Origin: Cephalopachus bancanus
Taxonomy: Eukaryota; Chordata; Mammalia; Primates; Tarsiidae
Direction of reading: 5' to 3'
Length of the DNA stretch: 64,000 bases
NCBI GenBank assembly: GCA_027257055.1
Contig: JAPVLO010000875.1
Span: 62,001-126,000, forward strand
Shown here: piece by piece, positions 1 through 12,524 of the stretch
Position numbering within the stretch: the first letter of the stretch is position 1
Layout of the letters: every line of letters starts with the position of its first letter
Notes under the pieces: generated by a model
The model's input: the letters and a program-made list of their open reading frames with translations, nothing else
Told to the model about the DNA's origin: nothing
Databases searched by the model: none
Made by a program: the position numbers and the translations under genes

Positions 1-124
1 TTTATTAAGTGTTACTCTGTATCTTACTTAAGACTTCGAACAATTTTAATGATATTGGCTACTGTTGAACACATAGAGGTTAGTGGAATCAATGTATAGA
101 AAGTGAGAAAATAAGTATAACTGT

Positions 125-510
125 GTTAGTACTTTCCTGCTGCTGTAACAAAATGCCCAAGGCTGGGCAATTTATAATGAACAGAAATTTATCACAGTTC
201 TGGATGCTGAAAGTCCAAGATCAAGGCACCAGCAGATCTGGTGTCTGTTGAAGGCTACTTTCTGCTTCTAAAATGGTATCTTTTTAGTTTGCCCTCCAGA
301 AGGGACAAACACTGTCCTTGTATGGCAGAAAAGTCATAAAGTTCAGGCAGTTCTCTGAATAATATTCATAAAAGCACTAAGCCACTGATGAGGGCAAAGC
401 CCTCATGATTTAATCACCTCCTAAAGTTCGCACCTTTCAGTAATATTACATTAGTCATAAACTTTTAACATATGAATTTTTGGAGACACATTTGGACCAT
501 AGCAGTGACT
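125..510 (-). mobile_element. ERVL-MaLR-type LTR remnant (MST/MLT1-like)
   Basis: The plus strand reads like the reverse complement of a MaLR LTR. It has a 3'-end signature (TGCTGTAACAAAATGCC, then GGGCAATTTATAATGAACAG), a TCCAAGATCAAGGCACCAGCAGA block, a GGGCAAAGCCCTCATGATTTAATCACCTC block, and an end near ATGGTCCAAATGTGTC on the minus strand. It is a solitary, non-coding, diverged relic; no internal retroviral region lies beside it. The subfamily cannot be fixed by eye. Confidence 0.7.
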
Positions 511-1374
511 AATCCTATGAAACGTTTTTAAAGAAGAAAAAAAAGGATACATGCAAGTAAAAACAAGCTGTTAATTCCGAACAATGTTAAAATAGTAAAT
601 AGAATTGTTGATCTGTTTATTTTCTGTCAACCTCAACATTTGGTTACAATAAGGAAAATATTATAGATGTGAATTAAAGATAAAAAATAAGAGATGCTTC
701 CAACTGAGAATGACAGTTGACAAGAATGGAGAAAGCAGCGAGTTCAATACCTTTGTCAATGATCATTACAACTGGAAGAATTCAGAAAGTAATTTAAACT
801 CTGAAAAATGTAATAATTCAGGGAATACTATTGATTAACAGTCGTGAAATAAATAGATTCTATAATATAAGTAAATTAGGTTTAGTATATTCTGTATTAT
901 GAAGTAAAAAAAATTAAAGAGAATGTACTGAAAAGAATTTATCTCTGAAAAATATTATTTATGCAATTAGCTCATAAAATGTGTATTTCTAAATTACATG
1001 ATGTCCTAAGAAAAATATAAAATATAATTTACAATAGACACATGGCATATAATATTTTTGACAAAGATAAAATATGTTTACCTGCTTTTCAAGAATAAAA
1101 TTTAAATGTGTAAATCACATAACCATATAAAAAAGATAAAGAATAGCTAAAAACCTAAATTTTTCTACTGAATACATTGCCACATTTGCTTTACATATGC
1201 TATTTTTTAAATATAAAATAAGCACAAAGTTTTATCTTTTACTTCTTTATGGCGTCTACTATGAAAAGTAGCTCTTATACTGCATTTGGAATGCACTCAT
1301 CATATATAAGGTTTTTAAATTTTTTTCATATGCATAAACATACATATAGCCATAATAATCCCCATAAATATAGC
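511..1374. other. Unassigned AT-rich DNA
   Basis: I see no open reading frame of note, no RNA gene and no repeat that I can name in this stretch. It is AT-rich with short A and T runs. Confidence 0.5.
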
Positions 1375-1640
1375 TGACATTTGTTGAGTATAAACCTGTG
1401 AGAAGCATTGTTCTATGTACAACCTTTAACTTATAATTATATATATATTTATAATTTATAATACAAGCATCAATTTATATAAGCTGTGTAAGTAAGTTTT
1501 TATGAGGTTAATTCTAGGATTTCTATTTTAAAGATGAGGAAATTAAGGTACAGAGAAGATAAATAAACTCTCCTAAGTTGACATGATTAGGAATTTGGTG
1601 TAAGAATTTGAACCCAGTTAGTTTATCTATGGAGCCTGGA
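1375..1640 (+). repeat. MIR SINE remnant
   Basis: The order of blocks follows the MIR core: GACATTTGTTGAGTATAAACC, GCATTGTTCTATGTAC, an AT-expanded middle, then GATGAGGAAATTAAGGTACAGAGAAG and GAATTTGAACCCAGTTAG. Divergence is high, as expected of this pre-primate tRNA-derived SINE. Confidence 0.65.
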
Positions 1641-1689
1641 AATTTAACGACTAATAATATTATTTTTAATTAAAATATTTAATAAGGAA

Positions 1690-4610
1690 ATTATAGGTTC
1701 ACAAACAACTGTAAGAAAGAATACAGACAGATTCTATGTACTCTTTACCCAGAGCCCCCAATGGAAACATCTTATAAAACATTAGTATTACTTATCAATG
1801 AAAATATTGACATGAGTACAATCAAGATACAGAATACTTTCATCACAAAAATCTTTCATATTGCCCTTCATAGCAACGATGCCCCTGACTCTGTCTCCTG
1901 GAAATCATTAGTCTCATTTTCATTTCTGTACTTTTGTCATTTCAAGAACATTATATAAATGATATCATACAATATTTACCCTTTTGGATATTGGCTTTTG
2001 GCAATTAGCCTAATTCCTCAGAGATTCGTTTAGAGTATTTTGTGTATCAATACTTTCTTTTTTATTGCTAATAGTAATTCTTTGGTATGAATGTAGCACA
2101 TTTCGTTTGACTACTCACCCAGTGAGAGATATCTGGGTTGTTTCCAATTTGACCTATTACAAATAAAGCTGCTATAAGCAATCTATTAGTGTACAAGTTT
2201 GAGTGTGAACATAAGTCTTCATTTCTCTGGGAGAAATGCTTAAGAGTACAATTACTGGGTTGTGTAGTAATTGCATGTTTTGTTTTATAAAAAAATGACC
2301 AAACTGTTTCCAGAAGGGCTATGTCATTTTACATCTTCACCAGTAATGTAAGAATAATCTAGTCTCTCCACATTCTCACCAGCATTTGATGTTGTAAATA
2401 TTTTCATTTTAGCCCTTCTGATAGGTATGTAGTGATATCTCATATGGTTTTAATTTGTATTTTCCTAATGTCTAAAATGTCTCCATGTATTTTTTACATT
2501 TTCTCATCAGATCATTCATTTTTTACTGTTGAGTTTTGACAGTTCTTTATATATTCTAGATACTAGTTCTTTGCTGAATAGCTTATCTTTTAATTTTCTT
2601 AACAGGATCTTTCACAGAGCAAAGTTTTTAATTTTTGTGAGGTCTAATTATCATTTGGGTCCCTTTATTTTCCCTACTTTTAAAGTATAATCATTTTAAG
2701 TCTTTTCACTATACGCATTAAGCATCACATATAATGGTCATATACTTTTTGTTTCAACCAACAAATATGACTTAAGAAATACATAATAAAAAGACAAGTT
2801 CATTTTATTTATCTCAATTTTTATCCATTATGTTGTTCTTTTTTTTCTGAAATACCAAGTTTTTTTTGGGGGGTATCATTTCCTTTATGCTTTTAGAATT
2901 TCCATTAGACATTAATTTAGGGTAGGATTTCTGGCAACAAATTCACTGAGTTTTCTTTCATCTGATAATATCTTTTTTTTTCTTGGAAGATATTTTTATT
3001 GGATAGAGAATTTGTAGTTCTGGTCTCATGATTTCAGAGGAGAAATCCCCTGTCATTCAAAGTAGTGTTTCTTTGAAAGTAATATGCCATTTTTTTTATG
3101 GTTGCTTTCAAGATTTTTAAATTAAATTTTTGTTAAAACATATTAAGGAAAAGTTTTAGAAGTTTAGTTTTAATATGTCTTGATATGGATTTCCTTGAAT
3201 TTATATTAATTGGGATTTACTCAGGTTTTAGGGTCTGTAATTTTATGTGTTTTGCCAAATATAAAATTTTCAGAAATTATTTTTTTGAATGCTTTGTATC
3301 ACTGTTTCTTTCCTCTCCTTCTTGAATTTTGATAATATGAATGCTGGTTCATTTGTTATTGCCTCACATGTCCTTTAGACATGGTTCACCTTTTTGTAAA
3401 GTTAGTTTTCCCTTTGTTCTTTAAATTTGGTAAATTCTATTGATATATTTTTAAGCAGAATGCTGACTCATGTTGTTTTTTTTATTCCCAGATGAGTAAG
3501 GTGAAAATTCAGGTTTTCTTTTGACCCTTCTGATGCCTTCCTGGTGAAAGTGGAGCACTAGTTTGCATAGCTTTGCTGGATAGCTCACTGGGTGTCACTG
3601 TCACAAGAGAAGGAATAAGCAGAGGGCAGACTAAAACCATGTTATTGCTGCAGACTGGAAGTTCAGCTCCCTGCTGGTTCCAGCTGACACCAGGAAGGCA
3701 AAGGAGGAGAAACAGAGTGTAATTGGCCTCACTTTCCACTGCCTAGTTATGCCTCACTGATACTGAGAAGGTGGTAGATGTGGAGATAAATATCCTTATT
3801 GAGCGCTCCATGACACCAAGGATGGGGAGAAAGTTGAGTATTGACTAGTCCTGACTTGCACCACTCTGTTCAGTTTTGATGCTAGGTAGTGGTGGAGGGT
3901 CACCTTGCCACTGAACCCTGTTAATACTATCCTGAGAAAGGAATAAAAGCACCATCTGTTTCCACCAAGTAAAGAGTATAAGAACAGCCTTGCTTGATCC
4001 CACTGACACAACAGCCGCAAAAAATTCAGAGATTTGCTTTTCCAATTAGTGGGGAATGGAAGATCATTGTCCTACTCAGTTTTACCAGCACTACCATGAC
4101 AGAGAAACCAGAACATCGTCACCTACTTCTACCAGGCATGGGTGGAGCATTAGCTCTTTGCTTGATCCTACCAACACCATTGAGTGGAGAAATCAGAGCA
4201 CAACCACTTGTTTTTGCAGGATGTGGGTGAAAGATCAACTTTCTGTTAGGTCTCCCTGAACTATCCAGAGGAAGATGTACAATTTTCTCATTGGTGCTCA
4301 GGTAGAGTAAGGCTGGCACTGCAAATGTTTTCTATTGTTAGCCCTTCTGTTTCCCTGCCCTTCAGTTAGGTAGAGCAGGCATTTCTTGGAGGTGTCTTTT
4401 GTTGTTGTTATTCTGTTTTGTTTTATTTGGTTGTGTCTGTTTGTGGTTGGAGACATCTGGAAAGCCCATCCTATATATATGGCAGGCAATAAGGAAGCCC
4501 AAGGAACTCGTTACATTTTTAGTCCTCAAGTCCCAGGATACTTAAAAAGTTCACCTTCTTTCCACCTTTTAGAGTCTTCCTATGATCATTTACTGTATGT
4601 TTAGAGCTTG
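1690..4610 (-). mobile_element. Old antisense L1 (L1M/HAL1-like), internally deleted
   Basis: From 1690 to about 2640 the plus strand is the complement of an old L1 3' UTR and ORF2 end (for example GGGTTGTTTCCAATTTGACC and AAAGCTGCTATAAGCAATC). From about 2940 to 3360 it matches the complement of the ORF1/5' part of old L1s (GGATAGAGAATTTGTAG, ATATGTCTTGATATGGATTTC). From about 3500 to 4600 there are repeated GC-richer units with CACTGACAC/GGTGGAG motifs, typical of an L1M 5' UTR. The RT-encoding middle of ORF2 is missing, so this is a deleted or HAL1-like copy. Short frames here, such as those at 3509-4319, are shadows. Exact edges are uncertain. Confidence 0.65.
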
Positions 4611-4693
4611 TTTTAGTTTTTAGAGATAGGACCTGAAAGGAATGAGGCTACTCCATCTATTCTGGTACTTGAAGACTCATTATATTGATTTTT

Positions 4694-5360
4694 TTTTTTC
4701 TCTTTTAATTTTTATTTTGAAATTGTGAGGTACAATTCAGGGTTAGGCATACAACTGTTCATTGTGCAGTTACTCTTATTGATGAGGTGCACCTCCCCTT
4801 CCCCAGGTGGATATCAACTACTGTCAATCCCAGCTACTAAACTCCCAACCCCCTTCCCACAGTTTCCTGCTACTTTCAATCCCTCTCCTACAGTAATACA
4901 GTAGGTGTTCAAGGTCCACTTATGAGTGAGAACATATGATACTCATCACTTAGTTTTTGTGAGAGATCATTCAGTATTATAAGCTCTAATTCCATCCGTG
5001 TTGCTGCAAAGTTCATGATTTTGTTCTTCTTTATCGCTGAGGAATATTCCATTGTATATATGTACCACATTTTTTTTTATCCAGTCCTCTTTTGATGAGC
5101 AGCACGGTTTGTTCCATGATCTTGCTATTGTGAACAGAATGGCCATCATCAATAACTCAGAAAATAACAGATGCTTCAGAGGATGTGGCGAAACGGGAAC
5201 ACTTCTACACTGTTGGTGGGAGTGTCAACTAGTACACCCTCTGTGGAAATCAGTGTGGCGATTCCTAAAACTCCTAAAAATTGAACTTCCATATGATTCT
5301 GCAATTCCCCTACTGGGAATATACCCGGAAGAACTCAGGTTACGCTATAAAAAAGATACC
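4694..5360. mobile_element. 5'-inverted (twin-primed) L1 3' end
   Basis: The left part (4694-5138) is an antisense L1 3' UTR and ORF2 end starting with the T-run of its A-tail. The right part (5139-5360) switches to sense ORF2 and encodes [21 protein letters not shown] and later PLLGIYPEEL. The sense piece stops just before the ORF2 position where the antisense piece begins, which is the order twin priming leaves. Probable TSDs are TATATTGATTTTT at 4681-4693 and TATATAGATTTTT at 5361-5373, with one mismatch. The L1 as read from its tail is on the minus strand. It is non-functional. Confidence 0.85.
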
Positions 5361-5469
5361 TATATAGATTTTTAATATGTGATATAGTGTTCACATTATT
5401 TTCCCTTTAAAATTTTTCAATCACATTTTTATAATTTATTTTTGCTGACATTATAACTCTATTTTGCTC

Positions 5470-5950
5470 ATTTTCCACAACTGCATAGCATTCAATGTTT
5501 GAATTCACCACAATTTATTCATTTCTTCTCTCATTAAGGACATTTAGATTGCCTCAAAGTTTTTACTATTGAAAGGAATTGGCAATGAACATCTTTAAAC
5601 ACATCTCTACTACCTGTGAAAAGGTTTCTCTGTGAGTGTAATTCCTGTAACCAGGTTAAGATATTTTAAATATCTGGACATTGCCAAAAAAACATTTCAA
5701 TGATTAAAGTAGTTGTATTAATACACATATTCATTAATAATCTATAGATATTCTTAACCAGTACTAGACCTTTTATACTTTCTTGTTTTTTTCCCCAAAA
5801 AACCTCAAAAAGGAATGAAGTAGTATCTGTTTTTATTAATTTACATTTTCCAAATTTCTAATAATAATGTGTATTTTTATGTTAAATTCAGATTTACTGT
5901 TCAGTAAAATTTCTGTCCATATCCCTATTTATATTAGGTTTTTATTAATG
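5470..5950 (-). mobile_element. Possible old L1 fragment
   Basis: The plus strand has the general order of an old antisense L1 ORF2 end: a TGCATAGCATTCAATG segment, GGACATTTAGATTGCC, GGCAATGAACATC, GTGAGTGTAATTCCTG, ATTGCCAAAAAAAC and TTAATTTACATTTTCC. It is very diverged and lies between two younger L1s. I could not fix edges or subfamily. Confidence 0.45.
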
Positions 5951-6013
5951 GTTCATAGAAATGATTTGCTTTAGTATTCCCAACATATGTATGTTTTACA
6001 GATACTACCTTTT

Positions 6014-8495
6014 TTTTTCTCTTAATTTTTTAAATTTTAAAGATATGGAGTACAATTCAGGGTTAGGTATACAGATGTTCATTATGCAGGTACCCTTGTT
6101 GATGAGATGTGCTCCTCCTTTCCCGAGGGAAATTCCTACTCCTGCCAATCCCACCTCTCCCCAATCCCACCCCCTCAACAGTTTCCTGCTACTGCCAATC
6201 CTCTTCTTGTAGTATTACAATAATTGTTGAAGGTCTGCTTATGAGTGAGAATATGTGAAACTCAGTTCTCTGTTTCTGTGAAAGATCACTCAGTATTATA
6301 GACTCTAAGTCCATTCGGGTTACTGTGAAGTTCATGGTTTTATACTTCTTTATGGCTGTGTAATATTCCCTCGTGTATATATACCACGTTTTTTAAATCC
6401 AGTCCTCTTTTGATGAGCAGCATGGTTGGTTCCATGTTCTTGCTACTGTGAGCGATGCTGAGATAAACATACGTGTGCAGGGATCTTTTTTACAGGAAGA
6501 TTTGAGTTCTTCCGGGTATATTCCAGTAGAGGGATTGCTGTGTCATATGGAAGGACAATTTTTAGGTCTTTTAGGAATTGCCACACTGTTTTCCACAGAG
6601 GTTGTACTAGTTTACACTCCCACGAACAGTGTAGAAGTGTTCCCTTTTTGCCACATCCTCTCCAGCATCTGTTGTTTTTTGAGTTATTGATGATGGTCAT
6701 CCTGACTTTAGGTATCTCAGTGAAGTTTTAATTTGCATTTTTTTGATGACTAGTCAGTTTGGGCATTTTTTCATATATCTGTTGGCTGCTCATATGTCTT
6801 CTTTTGAGAACTGTCTATTCATACATTTTGCCCACTTTGTAATGGGTCTGTTTTTTTTTTCTTTTTGGCATGGTTGTGTTCCTTGTGGATCCTAGATGTT
6901 AGGCCTTTGTCAGACATCCAGTTGGCAAATATTTTTGCCCAGTCTGTGGGCTGTCTCCCTGCTCTCTTGATGGTTTCTTTGGCTTTGCAGAAGCTTGTCA
7001 GTTTGATGGGGTCCCACATGTCTACATTATCACTTATGGCATGGGCACTTGGGGTTTTGATGAGGAATTTATTGCCAGTTCCAATTTCCATAAGGGTGTG
7101 TCCTGCATTTTCTAAGGTTCTTATAATTTGAGGTTTTACGTTTAGGTCTCTGATCCATTTAGAGTTGAATTTTTGTGTATGGTGATAGGTAGGGGTCTTG
7201 TTTTAATTTTCTGCATGTGGTCAGCCAGTTTTCCTGGCACCATTTACTGAATAGGTTCTCCTCTCCCCAGTGATTGGTGGCTGAAACTTTGTCAAAAATG
7301 AGTTGGTTGAGAAATTGAGGTCTTGCTTCTGGAATCTCTATCCTGTTCCATTGGTCTATATGTGTGTTTTTGAACCAATACCAGTCAGTTTTGATTGTTA
7401 TACCTTTATAATAAAGTTTAAAGTCTGGGAGTGTGATACCTCCCACGTTGGTTTTTTTTATTTTCCTGAGGATTGTTTTGGCTACTCATGGTCGTTTATA
7501 TTTCCATATGAATTCTTGTGTTGTGGTTTCCAGGTCTGAGAAGAATTCTGCTGGCAGTTTAATGGATATTATGTTGAATTTGTAGATTGCCTTGGGTAGG
7601 ATGGACATCTTAACAATGTTGATTCTTCCAGTCTATGAGCATGGAATATTTTTCCATTTGTTTGTGTAATCTTTTATTTCTTTGAGCAGTTTTTATTGTA
7701 AAAGTCTTTCACATCTCTGGTTAGGAAGATGCCAAGGTATTTGATTTTTTTGTGTGGTGTGTGGCAATTGTGGATGAGATTGTGGTTTTTATTCGGGTTT
7801 CTGTTTGTTTATTGTTGGTGTATAGAAATGTGACTATCTTTTGCACATTTATTTTATACCTTGAGACTTTACCAAAGTCCTTTTTCGGCACAAGGAGATT
7901 TTTGACAGATTCTCTTGGGTTTTCAAGGTATAGCATAATGTTGTCTGCAAAGAAGGATAACTTGACTTCCTCTTTTCCTATTTGGATACCCCTGATGTCC
8001 TTACCTTGTCTGATTGCTCTAGCTAGGATTTCCAAAACTAGGTTGAAAAGGAGATGTGAGAGTGGGCATCCTTGTCTTGTTTCAGTTTTTATGGTAAACA
8101 GTTTCAATTTTTGTCTGTTTAGCAGTATGCTAGCTGTGGGTTTCTTGTAGATGGCTCTTACTATTTTGAGGTATGTTCCATCTATACCTAGATGTTCAAG
8201 GGTTTAAATCAAGAAGGGGTGCTGGATTTTATCAAAAACTTTTTCTGTGTCCAATAATATAATCTTGTGGTTTTTGTTTTTACATCTGTTGATGTTTTTA
8301 ATTATATTTATGGTTACAAATGTTGAACCAGCTCTGCATCCCGGGATGAAGCCTATTTGGTCATGGTGGATGATTTTTGAGATGTGTTGTTGAATTCAGT
8401 TTGCTAGGATCTTGTTGAGAACTTTAACATCAATGTTCATCAAGGATATTGGCCTGTAGTTCTTTTTCTTTGCTGGATCTTTACCTGACTTGGGT
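6014..8495 (-). mobile_element. 5'-truncated L1, about 2.5 kb
   Basis: A T-run at 6009-6018 (the antisense A-tail) is followed by a minus-strand L1 3' UTR and most of ORF2. The element stops abruptly at 8495 inside the reverse transcriptase region, so it is 5' truncated, the commonest L1 form. Probable TSDs are CAGATACTACCTTTT (5999-6013) and CAGCTACTATCTTTT (8496-8510), with two mismatches. The 3' UTR contains GGTACAATTCAGGGTTAGG-like sequence (here GAGTACAATTCAGGG), shared with the other young L1s of this window. Confidence 0.9.
6240..8495 (-). pseudogene. L1 ORF2 remnant (reverse transcriptase to C-terminus)
   Basis: Broken ORF2 pieces lie in order on the minus strand. Pieces at 8107-7721 hold the RT block ([19 protein letters not shown], then [16 protein letters not shown], where the catalytic FADD box reads FADN). 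The piece at 7446-7159 holds [14 protein letters not shown] and the piece at 7091-6819 follows it. The piece at 6700-6443 holds NNRCWRGCGKKGTLLHC, the cysteine-rich C-terminal end. Frameshifts and stops separate them. The loss of one catalytic aspartate and the 5' truncation leave no working enzyme. Confidence 0.9.
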
Positions 8496-8510
8496 CAGCT
8501 ACTATCTTTT

Positions 8511-9055
8511 ATATAAAATTTCGTACTTTATGAACTCTGCTAAAATGGTCATTTTTTCAACATATTTCTGGCATTCCTCTATCTTGAAACATGTGGCTTA
8601 ACTTTTTCTTTCACATTTTATGTAAATAGCACGTTTTATATATCCGGTAACATGTTATAAGTATTTACATTAAGGTTGTTTTTATTTTATTTATTATTAT
8701 AAAAAGCATTTTAATAAATATTTTTCTACATGTGTCCTTGGGAAATTTGTAACATTTCCACAAGAAGATATAGGCATTATGATAGGTAGAATATTAAGAT
8801 GTCTTCCTAAGATTCCCATTCCTTAGAGTACACACATCATCTCCCAGTTACTCACTACAGCACTAATTTAGGTATTGCTGTGAAGAAATTTTGCAGATGT
8901 CATTAAGAACCCAAATCAGTTGACCAAGCGCTCTCTTGAAAACCAGTTAAGTGTGGTGTTGTTGGCTATGATTCCTTCAATTTCTACCCCTTGTATATAG
9001 TAATTCTGGATTTTTCCTCCTTACCTTTGTATCAGCCATTCTAACTTGTGTGTGA
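8511..9055. other. Unassigned DNA with a possible old repeat
   Basis: At about 8785-8960 the sequence (AGGTAGAATATTAAGATG, then GAAATTTTGCAGATGTCATTAAG) resembles a common ancient dispersed repeat whose name I cannot fix. The rest is AT-rich with no gene signal. Confidence 0.4.
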
Positions 9056-9066
9056 GATTCTGATCT

Positions 9067-9267
9067 GGGCAACTTGGCGAGACCTCATCTCTACAATAAA
9101 TCAAAATGAGCCGGGCGTGGTAGCGTGTGCCTGTAGTTCCAGCTACTTGGAAGGCTGAGGCAGAAGGATCGCTGTAGCCCAGCAGGTTGAGGCTGTGGTG
9201 GCCGGGAGCGGCCACTGCAGTCCAGTCTGGATGACAGAGTGAGACTCCAATTCAAAAAAAAAACAAC
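9067..9267 (+). mobile_element. 5'-truncated Alu of the young local type
   Basis: It begins in the middle of the left arm (GGGCAACTTGGCGAGACC), then has the linker and a right arm with GTGGCCGGGAGCGGCCAC, ending in an A-rich tail. Exact 11-bp TSDs GATTCTGATCT flank it at 9056-9066 and 9268-9278. A truncated Alu with a perfect TSD is a genuine truncated insertion, not a later deletion. Confidence 0.93.
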
Positions 9268-9278
9268 GATTCTGATCT

Positions 9279-10884
9279 CTTTTTACTAAAGAAAGACATA
9301 GAGTGGATTTTGGTTTTCTGCTTAATTAAAATCTATATGTTTGCTTGCAGTATTTGTCTTATTTTCTAAGTTTTCATATAGTTTCTCATTCTTACTCTAC
9401 ATATACTATTACCCTGTGTATTTCTGTTATTGGTGAAAATTTTTCCAATTCTTTTATAACTCTTTTGTATATCATGTCATCTATTTTTAAATCAATAGCA
9501 TATGAACAGAAAAACATTTTTTTAGGAATACAGAAATAAAATAATTTTGAGAAAAACTCACTAGATATTTCTATTGTCACTAAAATGATATAATGCCTAA
9601 TAGCATGTATCATAACACCTTTCTTCACTGTATAGCCTTATGTGTAGCCTTATGAAGGAAACTGAGAGAACTTGATCCAACTTGCATGTATATATTAATT
9701 TTAAAGCATATCAGATTCTTTATTTTTTAAGAAAAAATTGCCAAATCCTTCTATAAAACAATTAATCTTTGAGTTCCACCTTCTCCTTCTTTGTGGTATC
9801 TTTCTTTGTCGCTTTTGTAACTTTGGAAGATATTAGCCTAGCAAAGAAACCTCTTCTCAATAGTCATTGGTTATAGAACCTGCTTACTAGGTAAGGGATG
9901 AATAAATGTGCCTGAGAGCTAATGAGAAACATGGGAGGAATAAGTTGAAACTCTCGCAACATCCCATTGGAGGGAATGATGCTTTGTGATGGTTCTGGGT
10001 AAGATCTATTTGCACAAAAAGTCACCAAACACAAGGCCATATGTGTCAAAAAAAAAAAAAAAAAAAAGGAGTTAAAGAATTGGAGGCCTAGACTCTATTT
10101 TGGGAAAAGGGCTATTCAACTCAAGAAGGAAGTTAGGTTTTTGCTGACATAAGCATTTGGGGATTTGATTTGATTTGATTCTAAGTGCAAGAAGCAGGTC
10201 ACATGTGCTTCGTAAACTTTAAATAAAGCAATGCATGTGAAGTATCCATATAGTTTATGTCACAAAGTAGATACTCAGTAAAAGTTATTATCGTACAATT
10301 ATTTCTCCACCCAAGCCAGGAAAAATAAATTTCTGTCATTTGTTTGATTGTAATGTACAGATTGATTTTGGACTTCCATTCATTGTGCAAAGCACAAACT
10401 CCCAATTGATTGATCCTTTCTTCATCTTTAAAAAGTCTCCTTAATACTAAAATAAAAGCTCTTCTATAAAAATGAGTTAATTCTGGTAACTTTATAACTT
10501 AGAGCTATTTTCTGTCCTCTCAACATATGAAATGATTTCTTGAGTCTGACCAACATTTATTAACCCAAATATCTAATGTCTTCCAATAGCATTAAAATAA
10601 AAATCATTCTTAATTATATAAATACTAAAATTTGGGGAGTATACCCACTATATATGTGCTTTATTGAATTTAAATTATCTCACAATCAAAATATTTGTAT
10701 GTTAATATTTCTAAATTCATTTAACATTAATAAGTGTTAAGCTCTGTAGAAAATCCTTTATTTTCTGACTGTGTTTATAAACAGACTCAATTTCTGTGTG
10801 CATCATAGTAGTGTACTTAATCAAAGCAATCAAATTTTTAAATCCAAGTAAATAGAAAAGATAATTAGGTCAACTACTTTGCTC
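9279..10884. other. Unassigned stretch with an isolated A20 run
   Basis: No gene or named repeat is seen. An A-run at 10048-10067 ends a somewhat less AT-rich segment (about 9770-10047) that could be a retroposed transcript end, but I found no TSD and no recognisable protein. A short TTTGA repeat sits at 10163-10180. Confidence 0.45.
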
Positions 10885-11190
10885 AATTATTCAGGGAAAC
10901 AAAATACCACAGACTGGGTAATTTATAAATAATAAAAATTATTTCTAATGGTTCTGGAACTTGGAAAGTACAAGATCAAGGTGCTGGCAGATGTGGTACC
11001 TGGTGAGGGCTTATTCTCTGGAGATGAATATTGTGTCTTTAAATGGCTGAAGGAATAGAAGGGTAGACGAGGACTCGCTTGCTCCCTTGAACTCTTTTAT
11101 AAGAGCTATAATCACTTTCATGAGGGCTTCATTGGTTGCATTGGGGATTAAGGTTCAACATGACATTTTTAGGAACACATTCAAATCATA
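10885..11190 (-). mobile_element. ERVL-MaLR-type LTR remnant
   Basis: The plus strand reads ACAAAATACCACAGACTGGG, TAATTTATAAATAATAAAAA, TTCTGGAACTTGGAAAGTAC, CAAGATCAAGGTGCTGGCAGA, then ATGAGGGCTTCATT and CACATTCAAATCATAG. This is the reverse complement of a MaLR LTR and resembles the relic at 125-510. It is solitary, with no internal region. An AT-repeat tract follows immediately. Confidence 0.75.
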
Positions 11191-11197
11191 GTCCCTA

Positions 11198-11262
11198 TTA
11201 TATATATAATATATATATTATATATATATATACACATACATATATATGTATATATATGATAC
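11198..11262. repeat. AT-rich microsatellite
   Basis: An imperfect TA repeat with interspersed ACATAC units follows the LTR relic. It is probably length-polymorphic. Confidence 0.8.
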
Positions 11263-12059
11263 ATTGTCTAAGAAAAATGTAGCGATATTTTTTAAAATGA
11301 TGGGTACATAAACCTAATTTCCACATTTTCTTTTTTAAATTTACTTTAAAGATGTAAAAAGTGTCTTACTTTTTAAAGATTCAAGACACGTATTTTATTT
11401 CAATTATCATGTTTCACCACTGTGAAACAATTTGATCTATAATGCACAATTCCTAGCCTACTCAACCAAAATGCGAAATTTTGATTTTATTTAAACTCAC
11501 CACATTTTTCAAATATCCTTGCCTTTCACCAAAAAAAGAAAAAATGCATTTTGTTTTTAAACTTCAAATCATTGCAATTTTCAAAATGATATTCTTCAAA
11601 TTGCCATAAAGTCAAAACTTTCTTTTGACTGAAATTATTTTCAGAAAAGAAAGTATTTTCTTTCCTCATATTTTGTTTGGGATACAGAGGAGCTACTAAT
11701 TTTAAATCTGAAACATACTTATAAATACCTCAAGAATTTGAAAGTCTTTTGAATATAATTGTGGCCTCTTTTATACTGCTTCCTTAACAATCACTTGCAA
11801 ATAGAATAAATTTGATAGCTGATGAATTGAATTATCTTCTGCTTTTTATAAAATGTAGCTCTAGGTCTAAAATGAGCTCCGACAAACCACAGAGTCATCA
11901 TTCTATGGGAATCTTGCTACACTTGCTGGGAATAAACACAATGAAATGTGTACTTAAATCATTAGTAAACACACTCTGATTTGTTTTAAAAAAAGAGTTT
12001 AAAATGCTGTGTTAAAACTACCAAAGATATTATATATTTCAGCTTAAAAAATAAAATAA
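11263..12059. other. Unassigned AT-rich DNA
   Basis: Nothing recognisable is seen: no reading frame longer than chance, no repeat I can name. Confidence 0.5.
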
Positions 12060-12200
12060 CGGTTGGGCGTGGTGGCTTATGCCTGTAGCTCCAGCTACTT
12101 GGAAGACTGAGGCAGAAGGATCGCCTGAGTCCAGTAGTCATGAGTGTGCCATTGCACTCGAGTCTGGGCAATAGTGTGAGACTCCGATTGAAAAAATAGA
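12060..12200 (+). mobile_element. Single-arm Alu (monomer-like)
   Basis: A monomeric copy starts GGTTGGGCGTGGTGGCTTATG, continues GCTCCAGCTACTTGGAAG, and ends GGCAATAGTGTGAGACTCC before an A-rich tail. It lacks the second arm. It could be a free monomer relic or an Alu collapsed by deletion between arms. Confidence 0.8.
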
Positions 12201-12524
12201 GAAATTAAATGAAATGAAAAAGAAGACACTGGCATGTTAATAAATGATAGTCTGTGCCATCAATTCTGATTTGGTGAACTGTAAATGAAATTTTCAGCCA
12301 AGTGAGAAATATCTCTTAAAAAGCATGGGCAGTTATTATATTGTTGTAGGCCCTCTTTATAAATATAACTATAAGTTATTCCAGCCCAGACCACATCAGT
12401 GAGGTTGTAAAAAAATAATTATCTAATTGTGTTCTCAATGCTACAAACACTCATATCATTTTATTTTCGTTTCAATGCTAAATCAAAGATGAAAGAATTG
12501 GATAGGGTTTGCATTTATTTATAC

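Noticed and set aside
7752..8150. 132-residue plus-strand frame
   Set aside because: It is the antisense shadow of L1 ORF2.
9770..10067. Segment ending in A20 as a processed pseudogene
   Set aside because: No protein similarity that I recognise and no TSD.
10048..10067. CRISPR-like or other regular arrays anywhere in the window
   Set aside because: Regular repeats are simple microsatellites or short tandem duplications; no spaced direct repeats are present.
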